A stretch of DNA of 64,000 nucleotides, taken from assembly GCA_031771865.1 (NCBI GenBank), contig JASISA010000027.1, forward strand, positions 2,790,001-2,854,000, given 5' to 3'. Numbering within the stretch: the stretch's first letter is position 1; every line of letters starts with the position of its first letter. Origin of the DNA: Nothophaeocryptopus gaeumannii. Its lineage: Eukaryota > Ascomycota > Dothideomycetes > Mycosphaerellales > Mycosphaerellaceae. A program made the position numbers and the translations under genes. This document shows, piece by piece, positions 40,979-52,644 of this stretch. The notes under the pieces are model-generated. The model had not been told where the DNA came from and searched no databases. It saw only the letters and a program-made list of their open reading frames with translations.

Positions 40979-42045
40979 TCACACATCACCGTGCTGCCTT
41001 CGCACTCTGCCGCTTATCACCGTCATGTATCCAGCGGCCCACGTGTGCAGGATTCTTTGGCTTCGAAACTCCCAATTGTCGATGTGAGCGACAGCTCCTA
41101 CACGGGGCGTCGTCACGTCATGGCCACGAGCCCTGCCAGCGAGTAGTAGCATCTCTTGAAAAGTTCGACATCGGAGGCAACTGACGATCCCATCCAGGAG
41201 ATGAGCAGCAGGCACTAACGGAATCACATATGTAAAGAACAGATGCACTCTGTCATGGTGGAACAGCAGGATGGTCGTTGCCAGCAGCAAAAATAGCTCC
41301 AGGAAGACCAAAGCAAGGCTTATGACAGTCCGCTCGTGCAGCTCGACAATGGCAAAAGCGTCGCTGGTGTCCATGGTGCTCTTCAAGGCTTTCATAGCCG
41401 TCTGATCATTGAAGTGATGAAAGCTCGAACAGTAAAGCGGGAAAACTTTGCGGGTGTGTGAGTGCAAGCCTTCCTTTCTTGCAGCCTCCTTGTCACCCGG
41501 GGTGGTGCTACTGATCGCAGCGTATCTGGGATTGCACGCATCCACGTTCTGGGGTATGAATGCAAGATGCGGCGTGGCTGCGACATGCCGAATCCATCCA
41601 TCCAAATGGAGGTTTGCGTCAAGATCGGTCATTATGAATGGGATTGCCTTTCTTCCTTGTTCCTCGCGCCATTGGTTTGCGAGTTTCTCGATTGTTGGAA
41701 TCGGTCCTCCAGAACCGCTTCCAAAGTCAATGACACTCCATTCGGACTGGTCGGATTCTAGTTCGTTGAGTGATTCCAAGATGACTTCAGCTACAAATTC
41801 GGCGCATGGTTGGTGCTGAATCATGGGGATCCGTCTTGTCCATCGTTGAAGAAGGTTATCATCAAGATCGTGCTTGATGAATGGCGGCACGCTGTCGAAA
41901 TCAGCCCTTTGCTCATAGACTGAATGGGGTGGAAAGTCGACCAGGGTGCAACGTACAGCCATTGGTCTCGAACCTCAAACAGCTGCCAGCGACCGCCTGG
42001 AATTTGAAGATTGAGCTTATCGAGCAGTGCATCAAGGCTCGACAT
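40979..42045 (-). CDS. Membrane-associated SAM-dependent methyltransferase-like protein
   Basis: A 333-residue protein from exons 42045-41957 and 41891-40979 (65 bp intron GTACGT..CGACAG). N-terminus MSSLDALLDKLNLQIPGGRW, then WQLFEVRDQ joined to LVPPFIKHDLDDNLLQRW. The glycine-rich SVIDFGSGSGGPIPTIEKLA (SAM motif I) is followed by PFIMTDLDANL (acidic end of strand 2), AFIPQNVDA and LYCSSFHHFND. Two hydrophobic stretches follow (ISLALVFLELFLLLATTILL and LFFTYVIPLVPAAHLLDG), so it is probably membrane-bound. The fold matches class I methyltransferases; the substrate is unknown. An open frame starts at an internal ATG (41962) in another phase, but splicing gives a better N-terminus. Confidence 0.78.
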
Positions 42046-42390
42046 TTCTCAATAGATCAATTACTGATATTTTGGCGCCTTTCAGTGCGAAATTAAGGCC
42101 ACCCCTCTCTTGTGACGCGCTTGACGGACGAAGAGGTGGCGCGCGGAGAGTTGGAGGTCGGAGAAAGCGAGTGGACGGTGTCTTGGCGACTACATGCTGA
42201 GTTTATTTGGGAACGATAGTTCATTCGGTCTGAACAAGCAATGCCACTGCTTTAAACAACTTAAGATCCGCCTCCCTTCTCTCGCGCGCGCGTGCCATTG
42301 CGATTGGGTATCATCGAAAATTATCAAAACATCGAAATCTTCATACATACATCCTGAAGCCGCGGCAGTATTTCTTCAACATCGACAACA

Positions 42391-43305
42391 CTATTGCTGA
42401 TTCGAATCTGCTTTGTGCTCCGCCTTTGACTCCTTCGTGGCTTCACCTGAAGTGCCTTGTTCGTTCGGTGCCGGCATGTACCCTAGAGTCCACACCCATT
42501 GACGGTCTCGCTTCCTTCGCCCAGCGATTGGAGTAGCAGGACATGACTCGTCTCCATAATCTCTCTCTTCGGTCGCTTCGCGCTCATCGCCAAGTGTCGA
42601 CGATTCTTGTGTCTTGGATTCGTCTGGACTCGAGTCGCTACCGCTCTTATTCTGAGTCGTCTCAGCATTGGTAGGCGTTAGCTCTAAAGTCGATATGGAA
42701 GACGTGGACGACTCAATATCTGAGTGACGCAGAGTGTACTTGACGGTGTGCACTTCGTCCTCCAATGGCGTTCGAAATGTCACACTCTTGGACATTGGAA
42801 ACATCAATGGCTTCTTGAGTGGCTGATTCAGGGCAGTCTTGCGGCTTTTCGTCCGTGGCAAGGGTCCGTTCCTCAGAACGGAGGCAACGCTATGGCAGAC
42901 GGTGTATGGGACCTGGTCTGGAAGCCAATCAATTGTTGAGGCAGAGGATGCGGAGGAGGAGATGATCGATTCGTCAGGGTCGCGGTGTTGTGGTGGAGCG
43001 GGAGCGTCAGGTTTAGAGAGGTGTGCGATTGCTGCTTGTGGGGATCTCTCTAGCTTGCGACTCAATGAATGACATTGCAAATCTAGAATAGCATTGCCCA
43101 GGGTGTTGCGTGCAGTGGGAGAAGTCGCTGATAGTGCATCCAGTCGTAAAGATGTAGAGCCTTTGCCGATTATGGACGGGATGTTGGCAGTATCGATCGA
43201 GAGCTTCGGCCGCTTTGCTGGCGGCTGAGTGGGAGCAGCTGAGGTCAGGGAAGTAGGCGGTCGATTATAAGGCATAGGCGTCGAAGACAGAACGGCGACA
43301 GACAT
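42391..43305 (-). CDS. Disordered fungal protein with KRDRQWVWTLG motif
   Basis: A 304-residue single-exon protein. Start at ATG 43305, which has a strong CACCATG context (MSVAVLSSTPMPYNRPPTS); upstream in-frame ATGs at 43374 and 43362 are weaker alternatives. Basic PPAKRPKLSID near residue 30 could be a nuclear signal. Mid-protein SKSVTFRTPLEDEVHTVKYT and HSDIESS form a short conserved-looking block, and the C-terminal RRKRDRQWVWTLG is a second one. The rest is Ser/Thr/Pro-rich disorder. Proteins with this layout are widespread in filamentous ascomycetes and unnamed as far as I know. No enzymatic motif; function unknown. Confidence 0.72.
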   Translation of the reverse strand: MSVAVLSSTPMPYNRPPTSLTSAAPTQPPAKRPKLSIDTANIPSIIGKGSTSLRLDALSATSPTARNTLGNAILDLQCHSLSRKLERSPQAAIAHLSKPDAPAPPQHRDPDESIISSSASSASTIDWLPDQVPYTVCHSVASVLRNGPLPRTKSRKTALNQPLKKPLMFPMSKSVTFRTPLEDEVHTVKYTLRHSDIESSTSSISTLELTPTNAETTQNKSGSDSSPDESKTQESSTLGDEREATEERDYGDESCPATPIAGRRKRDRQWVWTLGYMPAPNEQGTSGEATKESKAEHKADSNQQ

Positions 43306-44796
43306 GGTGGTGATGGGCTCGTGGACTGCTAAGGACGGTGACTCTGGCATGCAAGCGAGCATGATTCCCAGCATCAAGTGACACCAAGGCGTCTTCAATC
43401 CGCGAGCGCTGAGTAGGCAGGTGGCAGCAGGCTAAGGAGCACTCGGTAGATTGTCTGCCTCGTGCCGTATTGTCCGGAGTTCCGACTGAGATGATGCACT
43501 CGTGAAGCTTCCTTCTCGTATCGAAGCGAAAGTGTGCAGCTGGCGAGGCGTGGACCGGGCTAGAGTTGTCAGTCGTGCAAAGCTGGGAGTGCGACGGTGA
43601 GAGACTTGAGCATGGCCGAGGAGCTAAGCAGCGGAAGGCAGTAATGGCAATAATGGCGCCAGCGGGGTGTCGATACTACTACTTTCCTGTCGCTGACAGC
43701 CATCTGGATGCGGATGCGGACCACTCTCACTTTCATCTTCGCAGCGATCTGCGCGCCGCCTGATGCGCGGCCAGAAAGACGTCCACCCAGCTTCCACCTA
43801 CCTTCCAGGAATGGACCTAGTCGCCTCCGAGATCCGACACATGTCCTCCGCAGTGGCGGTCTCGCTGGACAGGCGCTGGGCGCTGGCAGTGTGCAGAGTG
43901 AAAATAACTCCCATACAGCCTGATGGAGCAAATGGCAGAGCCGTTGCGGGTGCGCATCTGTTGCGTCTGACGCTTAAGCGCTAGGGCCCTGGCCACATCG
44001 AAGTCAAATGCGAAAAATAGAAGAAACAAGCGCTTGGAGGAGGCTATATTCGGCTAGACCGGGTTGATCAGCGGCGCAAGGCAAGCCGTGGCGATAGAAT
44101 AGAATAGAATTAGGCGGGATCAGTAGTGGCGCGAGTCTCCGCGAGACGGCCGGCTACAGGTGCATGTTCAGGACACGAGACGTACGCAATGCTCATACCG
44201 GCGTGAAGTCGGCTAAGGACCCAGGACCTCGACTGGTATCTATGCCCGTTGACCAGGCCAAAAAGACTCCATCGTCAAAGTCCACGTGCGCCATGTCTGT
44301 GTGTGTGAGACTGGAGCCTTCTGATCGATGTGGAGGCGCGCGCTGGCTTGGCTGCTGACCACTCTCACTTGCCACGGGAGCACTTCCTGGAGTAGATGTC
44401 GTCCGGAAAGGCGCCTCTCCACTAGTATTCCTTCCATAACGTCGGCTGTTGTTGGGAAGACCTAAGTGCGTACTCCGGGAAAATCTAGCCAATTCATGTT
44501 GCGTGGTCCAAGTTCCAACCCATCATGAGCTGAGCGTCATTACATGAAGGCTGATGTGGCCCTCGGGAAACGTAAGAGTGCTCGTAACGCTTACAGTACA
44601 CAAGGCGATCGTGTCTTGGCAAAGCCTCAGGCGCGCTCGGCAGAGATGGACTTGCTCATCAGCACATCAGCATTCACAACCTGATGATGTCCACGTCGGA
44701 TCGCGCTTTACCACCAGCACGGCCCCCGTAGCGACACAGCCACTAGGATTCAGAGTGCTCCTGCCAAGGCATTGCGGCTGACAGAATGCGGTCGAA
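43306..44796. other. Large intergenic region
   Basis: About 1.5 kb between divergent genes. Short frames only. The one at 44193-44492 (minus) has a Ser/Gly/Pro-rich, disordered-protein look but no ATG. A short GAATAGAATAGAATTAG repeat lies near 44095-44112. The overlapping uORF before DNA polymerase iota is listed separately. Confidence 0.4.
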
Positions 44797-44839
44797 ATGG
44801 AAGGCAGAAAGGTTCCGGCGCGCAAAGATGGGAGAGTGA
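44786..44839 (+). promoter_or_regulatory. Overlapping upstream ORF at the polymerase iota start
   Basis: An ATG at 44786, 11 bases before the proposed start, opens an 18-codon frame (including stop) in another phase that ends at 44839, inside the main coding region. If the mRNA begins upstream, scanning ribosomes could be diverted from the main start. Whether it is in the transcript is unknown. Confidence 0.45.
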
Positions 44840-46732
44840 TCATACACTTGTTGGTATTGCCCTGGTCTTCCTCACCGCGCCCGCTGACCGCATCCCAGTG
44901 ACTACGATTGCTTCTACGCGTCCGTATTCGAGGCGAAGAACCCCAGTCTAAAGAGCCTGCCTTTCGCCGTCCAGCAGAAACAGATCATTGTAACCTGCAA
45001 TTACGTTGCGCGAGAGAGGGGTCTGCACAAACTCCAGCTGGTCACGGACGCGAAACGCATATGTCCAGAAGTCGTCATTGAGCTCGGCGAGGATATTGGA
45101 AAATTCAAAGATGCGAGCAAGGAGCTGTATACCTTTATCAGGAGCTTCTCCTGGAACGACAAGGTCGAGCGCCTTGGCCTCGATGAAGTGTGGATGGACG
45201 TAACGGACATGGTGGAATACAATCTGGACGTCTTGAACCACCATGACCTCCACCACTGCTTCTTTCATCTGTCGCAAGCCGACCCAACGGCAGGATTTTC
45301 ATTCGACGCATCGGCTATCGCCGGTCATCCATACCCCAAGGGTTGCAACGCAAGTAGACCAGATGGATTTGCGCTCCGTCTCCGGCTGGGCAGTCACCTT
45401 GCTCTTCATATACGACACCAGCTGGAAGAGCAAAAGGGCTATACGTCTACTGTTGGAATTGGCACCTCCAAGCTCGTATCGAAGCTGTGCGGAAACCTCA
45501 ACAAGCCTAAAGGCCAGACAACCATCATGCCTCCTTTGGATGCTCATGTACAATCATTCATGGACGGACATGAGATAGACAAAGTCCCGGGCATTGGCTT
45601 CAAACTTGCGCAGAAACTCCGGGAACTCTCTCTGCAAAGGCCTGCGGTGTTTGATACAGGCTTGGTGTATGGTGGCACGAAGGAGCGTGTCACTGTGCAA
45701 GACATACGCAGTCGTCTGGACGTCCATCCGGAGAGTCTGGAAAAGCTTCTTGCCGGGCCCGGGTCGCCACGCGGTATTGGGTTCAAGATCTGGTGCTTGC
45801 TCCACGGTGTTGATGATTCTGAAGTCGAATCCGCTCGGGCAATTCCTCTTCAGATAAGTATCGAGGATTCGTACATCCGATTGGACACGCTCCCAGAGCT
45901 TTTGAAAGAATTAACAGCTTTATCCAAAAGCTTGCTGAATCGCATGCGGCTCGATCTTCTTGGTGATGATCCTGAATCTAATGCTGATGAGGACAGCGTT
46001 GAGAACGGAATAGGATTGCTAGCAGTGGCGTCGATGTCGGGCAAGAAATGGCTGGCTCATCCGAAGACCCTCAGGCTGACAACACGACCGCGCCAGCCGC
46101 TGCTTCCAGACGGCACGAGAGTACGCTCATTCAAACGAATTTCTCACTCCGCACCATTGCCGAAGTTCGTCTTCAGCTTGAACGACAGTGTGGGCGCGCT
46201 AGCGGAGAAGCTTGTGAAGGAGTCGCTCATAGGAATGTTTCGCAAACTTCATCCCCAGGCTCATGGATGGAATCTCAGCCTTGTCAATCTTGCCGTAACG
46301 AACATGGCGGAGACAGCTGGTGACTCGAAGACAGCGAGTGGTAGGGACATTGGCAATATGTATGCGTTGCAATTCTTGCACACCTCGAGCTACCATTGGC
46401 TGACTTTTCAATTCGTCCCCTCTAGGTTCAAAAACCAAGAAGACATACTGAGAAACTTCAGGGTCGCTGAGACAGCTTCATCAACATCGATGACGCGATC
46501 AGGAGACGAATACGTCGACACTCGCCCCAATACAAAGGAACAACCCAAATTGGTTGAAGATGGTGTCCTTGGAACCAAAAGCATCATTTTTGACGAAACA
46601 GAAGAGGAGGCATGGGACTATGGTGACGGTGATGACGGTATGGATGAATGCTGTGGCGTATGTGGACTACGAATGCCCGCGTTCGCGATGGCTGCTCATC
46701 ATCGGTTTCATCGAATGATACCGGCTTCTTAG
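44797..46732 (+). CDS. DNA polymerase iota-like Y-family translesion polymerase
   Basis: A 628-residue protein from exons 44797-44849 and 44899-46732 (49 bp intron). The join makes the Y-family motif VIIHFDYDCFYASVFE, with catalytic Asp19. Then come VTCNYVARERG (fingers), LDEVWMDVT with the catalytic Asp113-Glu114 pair, IGTSKLVSKLCGNLNKP, and IDKVPGIGFKLAQKLREL (helix-hairpin-helix). The little-finger domain includes SEKKW-like KKWLAHPKTLRLTTRP and HGWNLSLVNLAVTNM. The C-terminus has a ubiquitin-binding UBZ-type zinc finger, CCGVCGLRMPAFAMAAHHRFH. It inserts bases opposite damaged DNA at stalled forks. It is closer to iota than eta by overall look, since no long eta tail or PIP box was seen, but the subfamily should be checked by phylogeny. 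Confidence 0.87.
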
Positions 46733-47562
46733 ATGACACAAGCGGTCCCTCGATTCAATCTCACGAAGTCGTCGAAAAGGCTGTTCAGACTTTGCAGCTC
46801 CATCCTGACCGGACACGCATCGCAGACGCTGTTAAAGCCTTGGAGTCCGGCGAGTTGTAGGAGGTATAAAGTTCAATTCTGGCATGCAGATTGGAACACC
46901 TACCGGTCAAGACTGTGGTGCGATTCGGGAGCGCAGTGAGGCTTGTCTAGCTATGCTCCTGCTGCTAAAGGCACCGCACCCGCCGCTATGGTCCGTGGTC
47001 TCTTCATTGCAGACCATCGGAAAAGCCGATCGCGGCACTTGCGAGCGATTAGAAAGCCTGGAGTTGCTGTGTTCCACCTCCAAAAGGCCTTGCTTGTAGC
47101 TGTAGATGGGCTGTACCTTGCATAGTGATGAGTAAGTTGTAATGAGTGGCCCCTCAACTTCACTTGGGCTGCAATCCAGATGGCCTTGTCGCAGGGTTCG
47201 AGTTCAACATCGTCACTTCGCTTCACTTCACTTCACTTTAGGTGGACACCATGGAACAACGACCTTCGAAGTCGAGCGGCATCGACGAGACGAAGACACG
47301 CATTGGGATGTATTCCGTCTCGAGCATCATGCTGCGCCGTTCGTGAGGCCAGTCATCCAGGATGGACCAAGCAGACGCTCACGTGTTGTGCAAAGCTGCC
47401 GTTTCTTGGCGTTGTGAGTGAGTGAGCACGAAGTGAAGTTGAGCAAACGGGGATTCTTCGTCATGACAAAGCTCCGGTTTGCCCTTCACTTTTCACTTTT
47501 CACTCCTGCGCCTCTTCAGACTCACACATCGCGAACATAAGCATTCGACAGAGCGGAAAGAG
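46733..47562. other. Intergenic with CTTCA repeat
   Basis: About 830 bp. It holds the CTTCA repeat at 47221-47238 and a pyrimidine-rich run with TTTTCACTTTTCACTCC before the next ATG. No gene seen. Confidence 0.4.
47221..47238 (+). repeat. CTTCA pentanucleotide repeat
   Basis: Three and a half copies of CTTCA, with scattered further CACTT motifs up to 47510. Confidence 0.75.
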
Positions 47563-48972
47563 ATGGATCACCCTCCTCCACTCCCAGTCCTTCCAATTGA
47601 GCGCACGCGACCCGCGAAGTCTCAACCAAACAAGGTGGTACAGATGCTCTCCTGCAAGACAAAAGCGTCGAAGGCGGCCAAGGTGAGACGGAGCATTGAG
47701 CACGCACAATGCGGAAAACCCCTTTGTTGAGTTGAACATTGACATGGAAAGCAGGAGCCAGAGAGGCAGGCGCGAGTGGAGTCAGAGCCGGAGCTGGAGC
47801 TGGAGAAGCAGGAGCAAGAGCCCGGGAAGCAGGAGTCAAAGAAGCCCGCGAGCCTTCGCGCATCCATTGCCTCCCTTGCAACAATTAACACCAACGTGAC
47901 CTTCGGCGAGGACGTCACAAGCATTGACACCAATCCGTTCCTCAGCGTCGACAGTGTCTCGACATACGGCCTGCGAGCTGCCGTCAACAGCGTCGGTATG
48001 GCGGATGTAGATCGAGTCACCGCAGCCAAGGAGACCCGCGACGACTCGCACATAGTGGAGCAGGTGCACCAGAAGCTGCAGGACTTGCGGTCAACCCTCC
48101 ATCGGGCCATCTCCGATTACAACCGCATCGATGTACTGCGCGAGGAGAATGCGGATGTAAAGGTCGCCGCAAGGCTGGATCGCCAGCTCTTGGAGGCAAA
48201 CGCGAACTTGCTCCGGTGCCAACGTCAGTACTACGCCTATCTGGAAGATCTCAACGATCTCCGAATCCAGGGCATGCGAAAGGGGCTGTCGCGTGACGCG
48301 ATGGGCCTCCAGTCCACCGACCAAAGCCGCAAGGACCGCACGCTCGAGCGAGAAATCAGCAACCTGACCATCGAGACCAAGCTGCGCGAGACTGAGGAAC
48401 AGATCGAGGCGCTCAAGCGCGAACGCGAAGTTCTGATCCAGCGCACCGGCGCTTTCGATGAGCACGTTGGATACGTTGAGCACCTGAACAAACATCTCGA
48501 AAACACGCTCACCAGACGTACAGAGGTTGCCGACCAGCTGACGGAGGATGTTGCGTACCTCCAGCACCTAATCAATGCTGTGACCCGCGAGCGCGACTGT
48601 GAGCATACCCGCGTCACCAGCTTCAAAGACCAATGGGCCGAAACGCAAAACGAGCTTCGCGCATGCCGCGCGCAGCTGTCGCATGCTCAAAATACCGCCG
48701 TGCAGGCCAAGAATGAGAACAGGCTCCTGCTCCGAAAGACGGAAGATCTGACCGACGCCTTGAACAATTCTGAGACGGAGATTGGACGTCTGACTGCGGA
48801 AAACCAGCAGTTAGGCAAAGGAAATGCTTTCCTTCTGGCACAGATCACCGAGCTGCAGGACTCCAAAGCTCATCAGCACCACGAGACCTCGGAGATGCAG
48901 GCTCAGTTGCAGGGCCACGAGGCCATTCCACATGCCAACGGCGCCGAGGCGGAGCATACCAAGTCTGCATAA
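47563..48972 (+). CDS. Long coiled-coil protein of unknown function
   Basis: A 445-residue protein from exons 47563-47682 and 47755-48972 (72 bp intron GTGAGA..AAGCAG). N-terminus is proline-rich and basic. An acidic stretch follows (ESEPELELEKQEQEPGKQE), then a short hydrophobic segment with TNVTFGEDVTSIDTNPFLS. From about residue 145 to the end the protein is almost continuously helical with heptad-like Leu spacing: QKLQDLRSTLHRAISDYNRI, LREENADVKVAARLDRQLLE, SNLTIETKLRETEEQIEALK and NENRLLLRKTEDLTDALNNS. This is a coiled-coil scaffold; I recognise no named family. The NPF motif could bind an EH domain but this is speculative. Confidence 0.75.
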
Positions 48973-49407
48973 GTCTAATATTACTGTCGTCTCTGGTTTC
49001 GGGCGGGAACGGCATAGCAAGATCATGGAGCTTATGGAGTGCGAAAGCATCGGCGTTGTCATTGGGCCATTATGGCATTCATGTTGGACACAAGTCAAGG
49101 TCGGGGCGAATAATACCTGTCGTCGTTTTGAATCGTGATGAGATACCCCTCTGTGCAGGAAGGGGAGGCTACAGAAAATAGAAATTGATGCAGACATTTT
49201 CCAAACAAGTTTTGTCTTGTTCAGTTATCATTTCGCCACGCTCACAACAAACTGGGTATCAACAGCGATATCCATCCTCAGCCACGAGATCATGGCTCGG
49301 AAAGCATTGACATCTTTGTCGACTCTTGCAAGATGCGAGCCCGTTCCGCGAACACCACCTTTCATTCCACATCTCAGCGAATCCAGCAGTATCATCATAA
49401 CATCATC
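48973..49407. other. 3' flank between convergent genes
   Basis: The 435 bp between two convergent stops. Short frames only; nothing recognised. Confidence 0.4.
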
Positions 49408-51734
49408 CTAATCATTCCCTTCCACCTTTGGCCCAACCAACCCCGCAGTCATATGCCCCATCCGTCTCGCAAGCAGGTCCTCATGGCTCGCAAGCCGATG
49501 CACCAGATTCCTCGTCTCGGCTGGAGACATTCGTCCGGACATATTTGATCTGCGAATTTTGCCTCGATCTCTCTTCGAAGAAGTTGGCATCCCATTCGGG
49601 GACTTGCGCCCGCTAGCCTTCCGCGGTGACGGAACACCGCCATCGATTGTGGTCATGCGCAGTTTCGATGGTATCTCCAAAGGTCTATTGCCGCCATCTG
49701 AGCCTTGGGAGAAGCGTCGAGAGTTGCTTCTGCGATGACTGAAGTAATCTGCCCCGCCGTTCGAGATGGCACTGGAGGGCTCATCCGCTTCAGATTCGAT
49801 AAATACTTGCCGCATCCAGCGACTGCAGCCGTGAATATATTGCCACGCCTTGGGGAACACGCTTACAAATTGCAGAAATCCGTGACTGACGCCGGGTACG
49901 TAGGTAACTTCGACGTGCTTGTTGGGCTCGAACTTGGCATCGTCTGGTTCCAGGCCAAGTTCTTGCCGCCGCCTGAACTCCATTTCCTTTGCTTGTCGTA
50001 CTCTACCTGCGAACAGCACAGAGTCGTCGACAAGCGGATCTCGCTCTCCGCATAGTATGTACGTCTTGGGGAATTTGGCCAACAAATCCTCTGGAGCTCG
50101 AACGGGAGAAAGCAGATAGTCAGTCGCAAAGTCCGGCCGGTTGTGCTCTCCAATGTAGAGTAATATCATAGAGCGCAACATCTCAGGCGAAATTATGCGG
50201 TCGTTGAAGTACGATATCATACTAGTCATGGCGAGTCTGGTCTTCATCCTCGGTAGGCCCGGGTCAGGATCGATAATCGCCGAATTTCTCCGTCCAAGAG
50301 CTTTGGGAGGTTCGACATCGTCTTCATCTGATTCTTCCGAATGATAAGGCGTATCACGATCGAGTCGCCGGTAATCCTCCGACTTCCTGTCGATGATCCT
50401 CTTGTTCTCAACCCTTCGCAAGTTCTGTTTCATCAAAGCTAGCTGCTCATCATTCATCCAAATGCCAATGTTCATTTCCAGAGCTGGGTAAATGGCCATA
50501 ATGGCCTCAGGAGGGGGCGGCGGGCTGTACTTGGTACCAGCTTGCCAGGTTGCGTGTATTGAGCGCTCATTGAGCAGCATCAATGTTGTTGCGATGGCGA
50601 GATTTCCACCAGCGCTGTCTCCACTGATGATGATCTTAGGTATAGATTCTCCAGACATGTCTATACAACGTCCGCGGGTCTGCATTAGTTGATGATACGC
50701 ATCATAACACTCGTACAAGGCGTAAGGGAAAGGCGATTCTGGAGCTTTCTTGTAGTCCAATGCCAGCACAGGGACGCCGAGCTTTCCTGCCCAAGCCATC
50801 AGCCTATCGTCGTGGCACCGCGGGTCCATGGCAACAAAGCCACCACCCGGGATGTCCAGAACAACCTTGTCCTGATGCCTCAGCTCCGAGTCAGGCCCAT
50901 CAAAATAGAGCCATGCGTTTACTGGCTCCTTGTAGTCGCTCTCGGCAGGTCTGTGGATGGCGTACGGCCGGGGAGGGTACTTCATGAGCTTTGGCCTGAG
51001 AAGGCTTGTGAAGAAGCGCAGAATGGGCGTATTGGGCTTGTTCCAGCTAGTGCGTAGATGTGCCAGTGTCAAATCGCCGCGCACGCGACGGACCATCTCG
51101 TCGGCTTGCTCGGCGCAGAGCAGATAGTACAGGGTGAAGACAATCTCACAGACTCGGCGGAACCATACCGGCTTCAGTTGCATCTATCACAGTCAGCACA
51201 TTGCTTCGAAGAAAGTCGGTGCGGCTTACAGCAGTCCAAAAACCAGCGTCTAGCGCGGTAGTCACCCACGTGGCGCGGAAAAAGCTGCGATCGTAGAGAT
51301 TGGCCATCGGCTCAGGCGACTCGAGACCAACGACGCGGGCGAAGTTGCGCGAGACATAGAGGGTGACGCATGAGACGACAAGCGCTTGGTGCCTACAGGT
51401 ACGGACCGAAATCAGCAGACGCCTTTTTCTCTTCCACCTACATGCCACCGATCACATCGCAGCAGTAGTCTACACTACGTGGTGTGGTATGGTAGACCGT
51501 GTATGCCGCATACGGGTATGATTCGGTCCACACGGCATAGTCGAAGGCAGGGCACGACAGCAGAATGAGGTCTCACATTGTGAAGCGCCGCGACAGCCAC
51601 CGAGAGAGCCTGCTGACTCCAGGCGGGCCATGGCGATGGAACTTGGCAAGGTACGCGGACCACAGCAGCACAACAGTGAAGACCTGATATTTGCGGAAGC
51701 GCGTCGACGGACGCCCGAGGATATGGTCGATCAT
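49408..51734 (-). CDS. HSL-like alpha/beta hydrolase, upstream exon interrupted by TGA
   Basis: Exons 51734-51442, 51392-51230 and 51183-49408 join in frame (introns of 49 and 46 bp). The main exon has the hormone-sensitive-lipase pattern: oxyanion loop LDIPGGGFVAM, the nucleophile elbow IISGDSAGGNLAI (Ser), acid residue in LCGERDPLVDD and His in PGVSHGFLQF. An acidic insert (ESDEDDVEPPK) splits the cap region, and the C-terminal 130 residues are disordered and basic. Probably a lipid-ester hydrolase. The upstream exons encode a membrane-type region (KYQVFTVVLLWSAYLAKFH; YAVWTESYPYAAYTVYHTTP; LVVSCVTLYVSRNFARVVG), but an in-frame TGA sits at 51575-51573, where Trp would fit. If translation starts at the ATG in exon 2 (EPMANLYDRSFF) the catalytic domain is complete. 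Confidence 0.82.
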
Positions 51735-52644
51735 GGTGCGATGTGCGGGTGCAGAAATATGGTCGCGCGATATGTGTACGTGAACCTCGCACCGACCGAC
51801 TGCTGTGGTAGAAGTGTAGCCAGGCTCTTCATCCCGCTCAAACCATCAGTGGATCGCGCATGGGGTTGGGCCGGGGACAGGGCGGAGGAGGGAGGGGGAC
51901 GCGGTGTTGCGGACGGCGCGGGAGAGGGATGTTCAGTGCGAGAGGAGGGGAGAAAGGTTCGGTGGGAGAGAAGTGGGCGAGAGTGGGGTGGGAGAAGGAC
52001 AAAGAGAGGGTTGTAGAGAGATCGGTGACCAGCGCATGGCTGATGGATGGCTGAGGGATGGCTAATGGACGGCTGGTGGCTGCTTCAGAGTCTAATCATT
52101 CCTAGTCTCAACATTCCATTTGCATGTGAAAGTGGAAGACGGCGGTCGCATGACGTTAGGACCCGAAGCCGTGCCGAGGCTAAGATCCTCCCGAACCCAA
52201 AACCCTAAAAGTGAGTACGATTACCACTAATACCACAACCCTCATCGCTGCCCTTTGCTCACTCCATAATTAACTATCGCTGTGACCATCAGTTGAGACC
52301 CGACATGTGTGAGCTTGAACGAGCGACGATGTCGCACCAGTATATCGATTCTGATTCAAGTATTGATTGCATCTTGCACAGACTCGACCACCGGTATTAC
52401 GATCTTGATTCAAATATTGATTGCACTTTGCACCGACCCAGTCCAGTCTGCTTGAACTATCGATTTCCCCAACAAGCACAAGAGAACACAACACAATACA
52501 ACCAGAATGGTATCAGTCTCTCTCCCTTCGCCCTTGCTCTATTCCATCCCTGCTCACTCACTCGCTCACTTAATCACGGACGCTCCCTCCATCCGGTCCA
52601 TCCCTCACCCACTCACTCACTCACTCACTTACTCACTCATCCTC
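51735..52644. other. Intergenic with ACTC repeat
   Basis: About 910 bp between co-directional minus-strand genes. It includes a G-rich purine tract (about 51860-52020, GGAGGGAGGGGGACG type) on the plus strand, just upstream of the hydrolase gene, and the ACTC repeat (52611-52638). Another frame before the hydrolase start (MKSLATLLPQQSVGARF.., about 51833-51733) might be a uORF or a shifted first exon. No separate gene called. Confidence 0.4.
52611..52638 (+). repeat. ACTC tetranucleotide microsatellite
   Basis: About seven imperfect copies of ACTC immediately 3' of the HMG-box gene, with looser CTCACT copies from 52549. Confidence 0.85.

Noticed and set aside
44193..44492. Ser/Gly/Pro-rich minus-strand frame ending SLADFTPV
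   Set aside because: Looks like a disordered protein piece but has no ATG and no convincing upstream exon.
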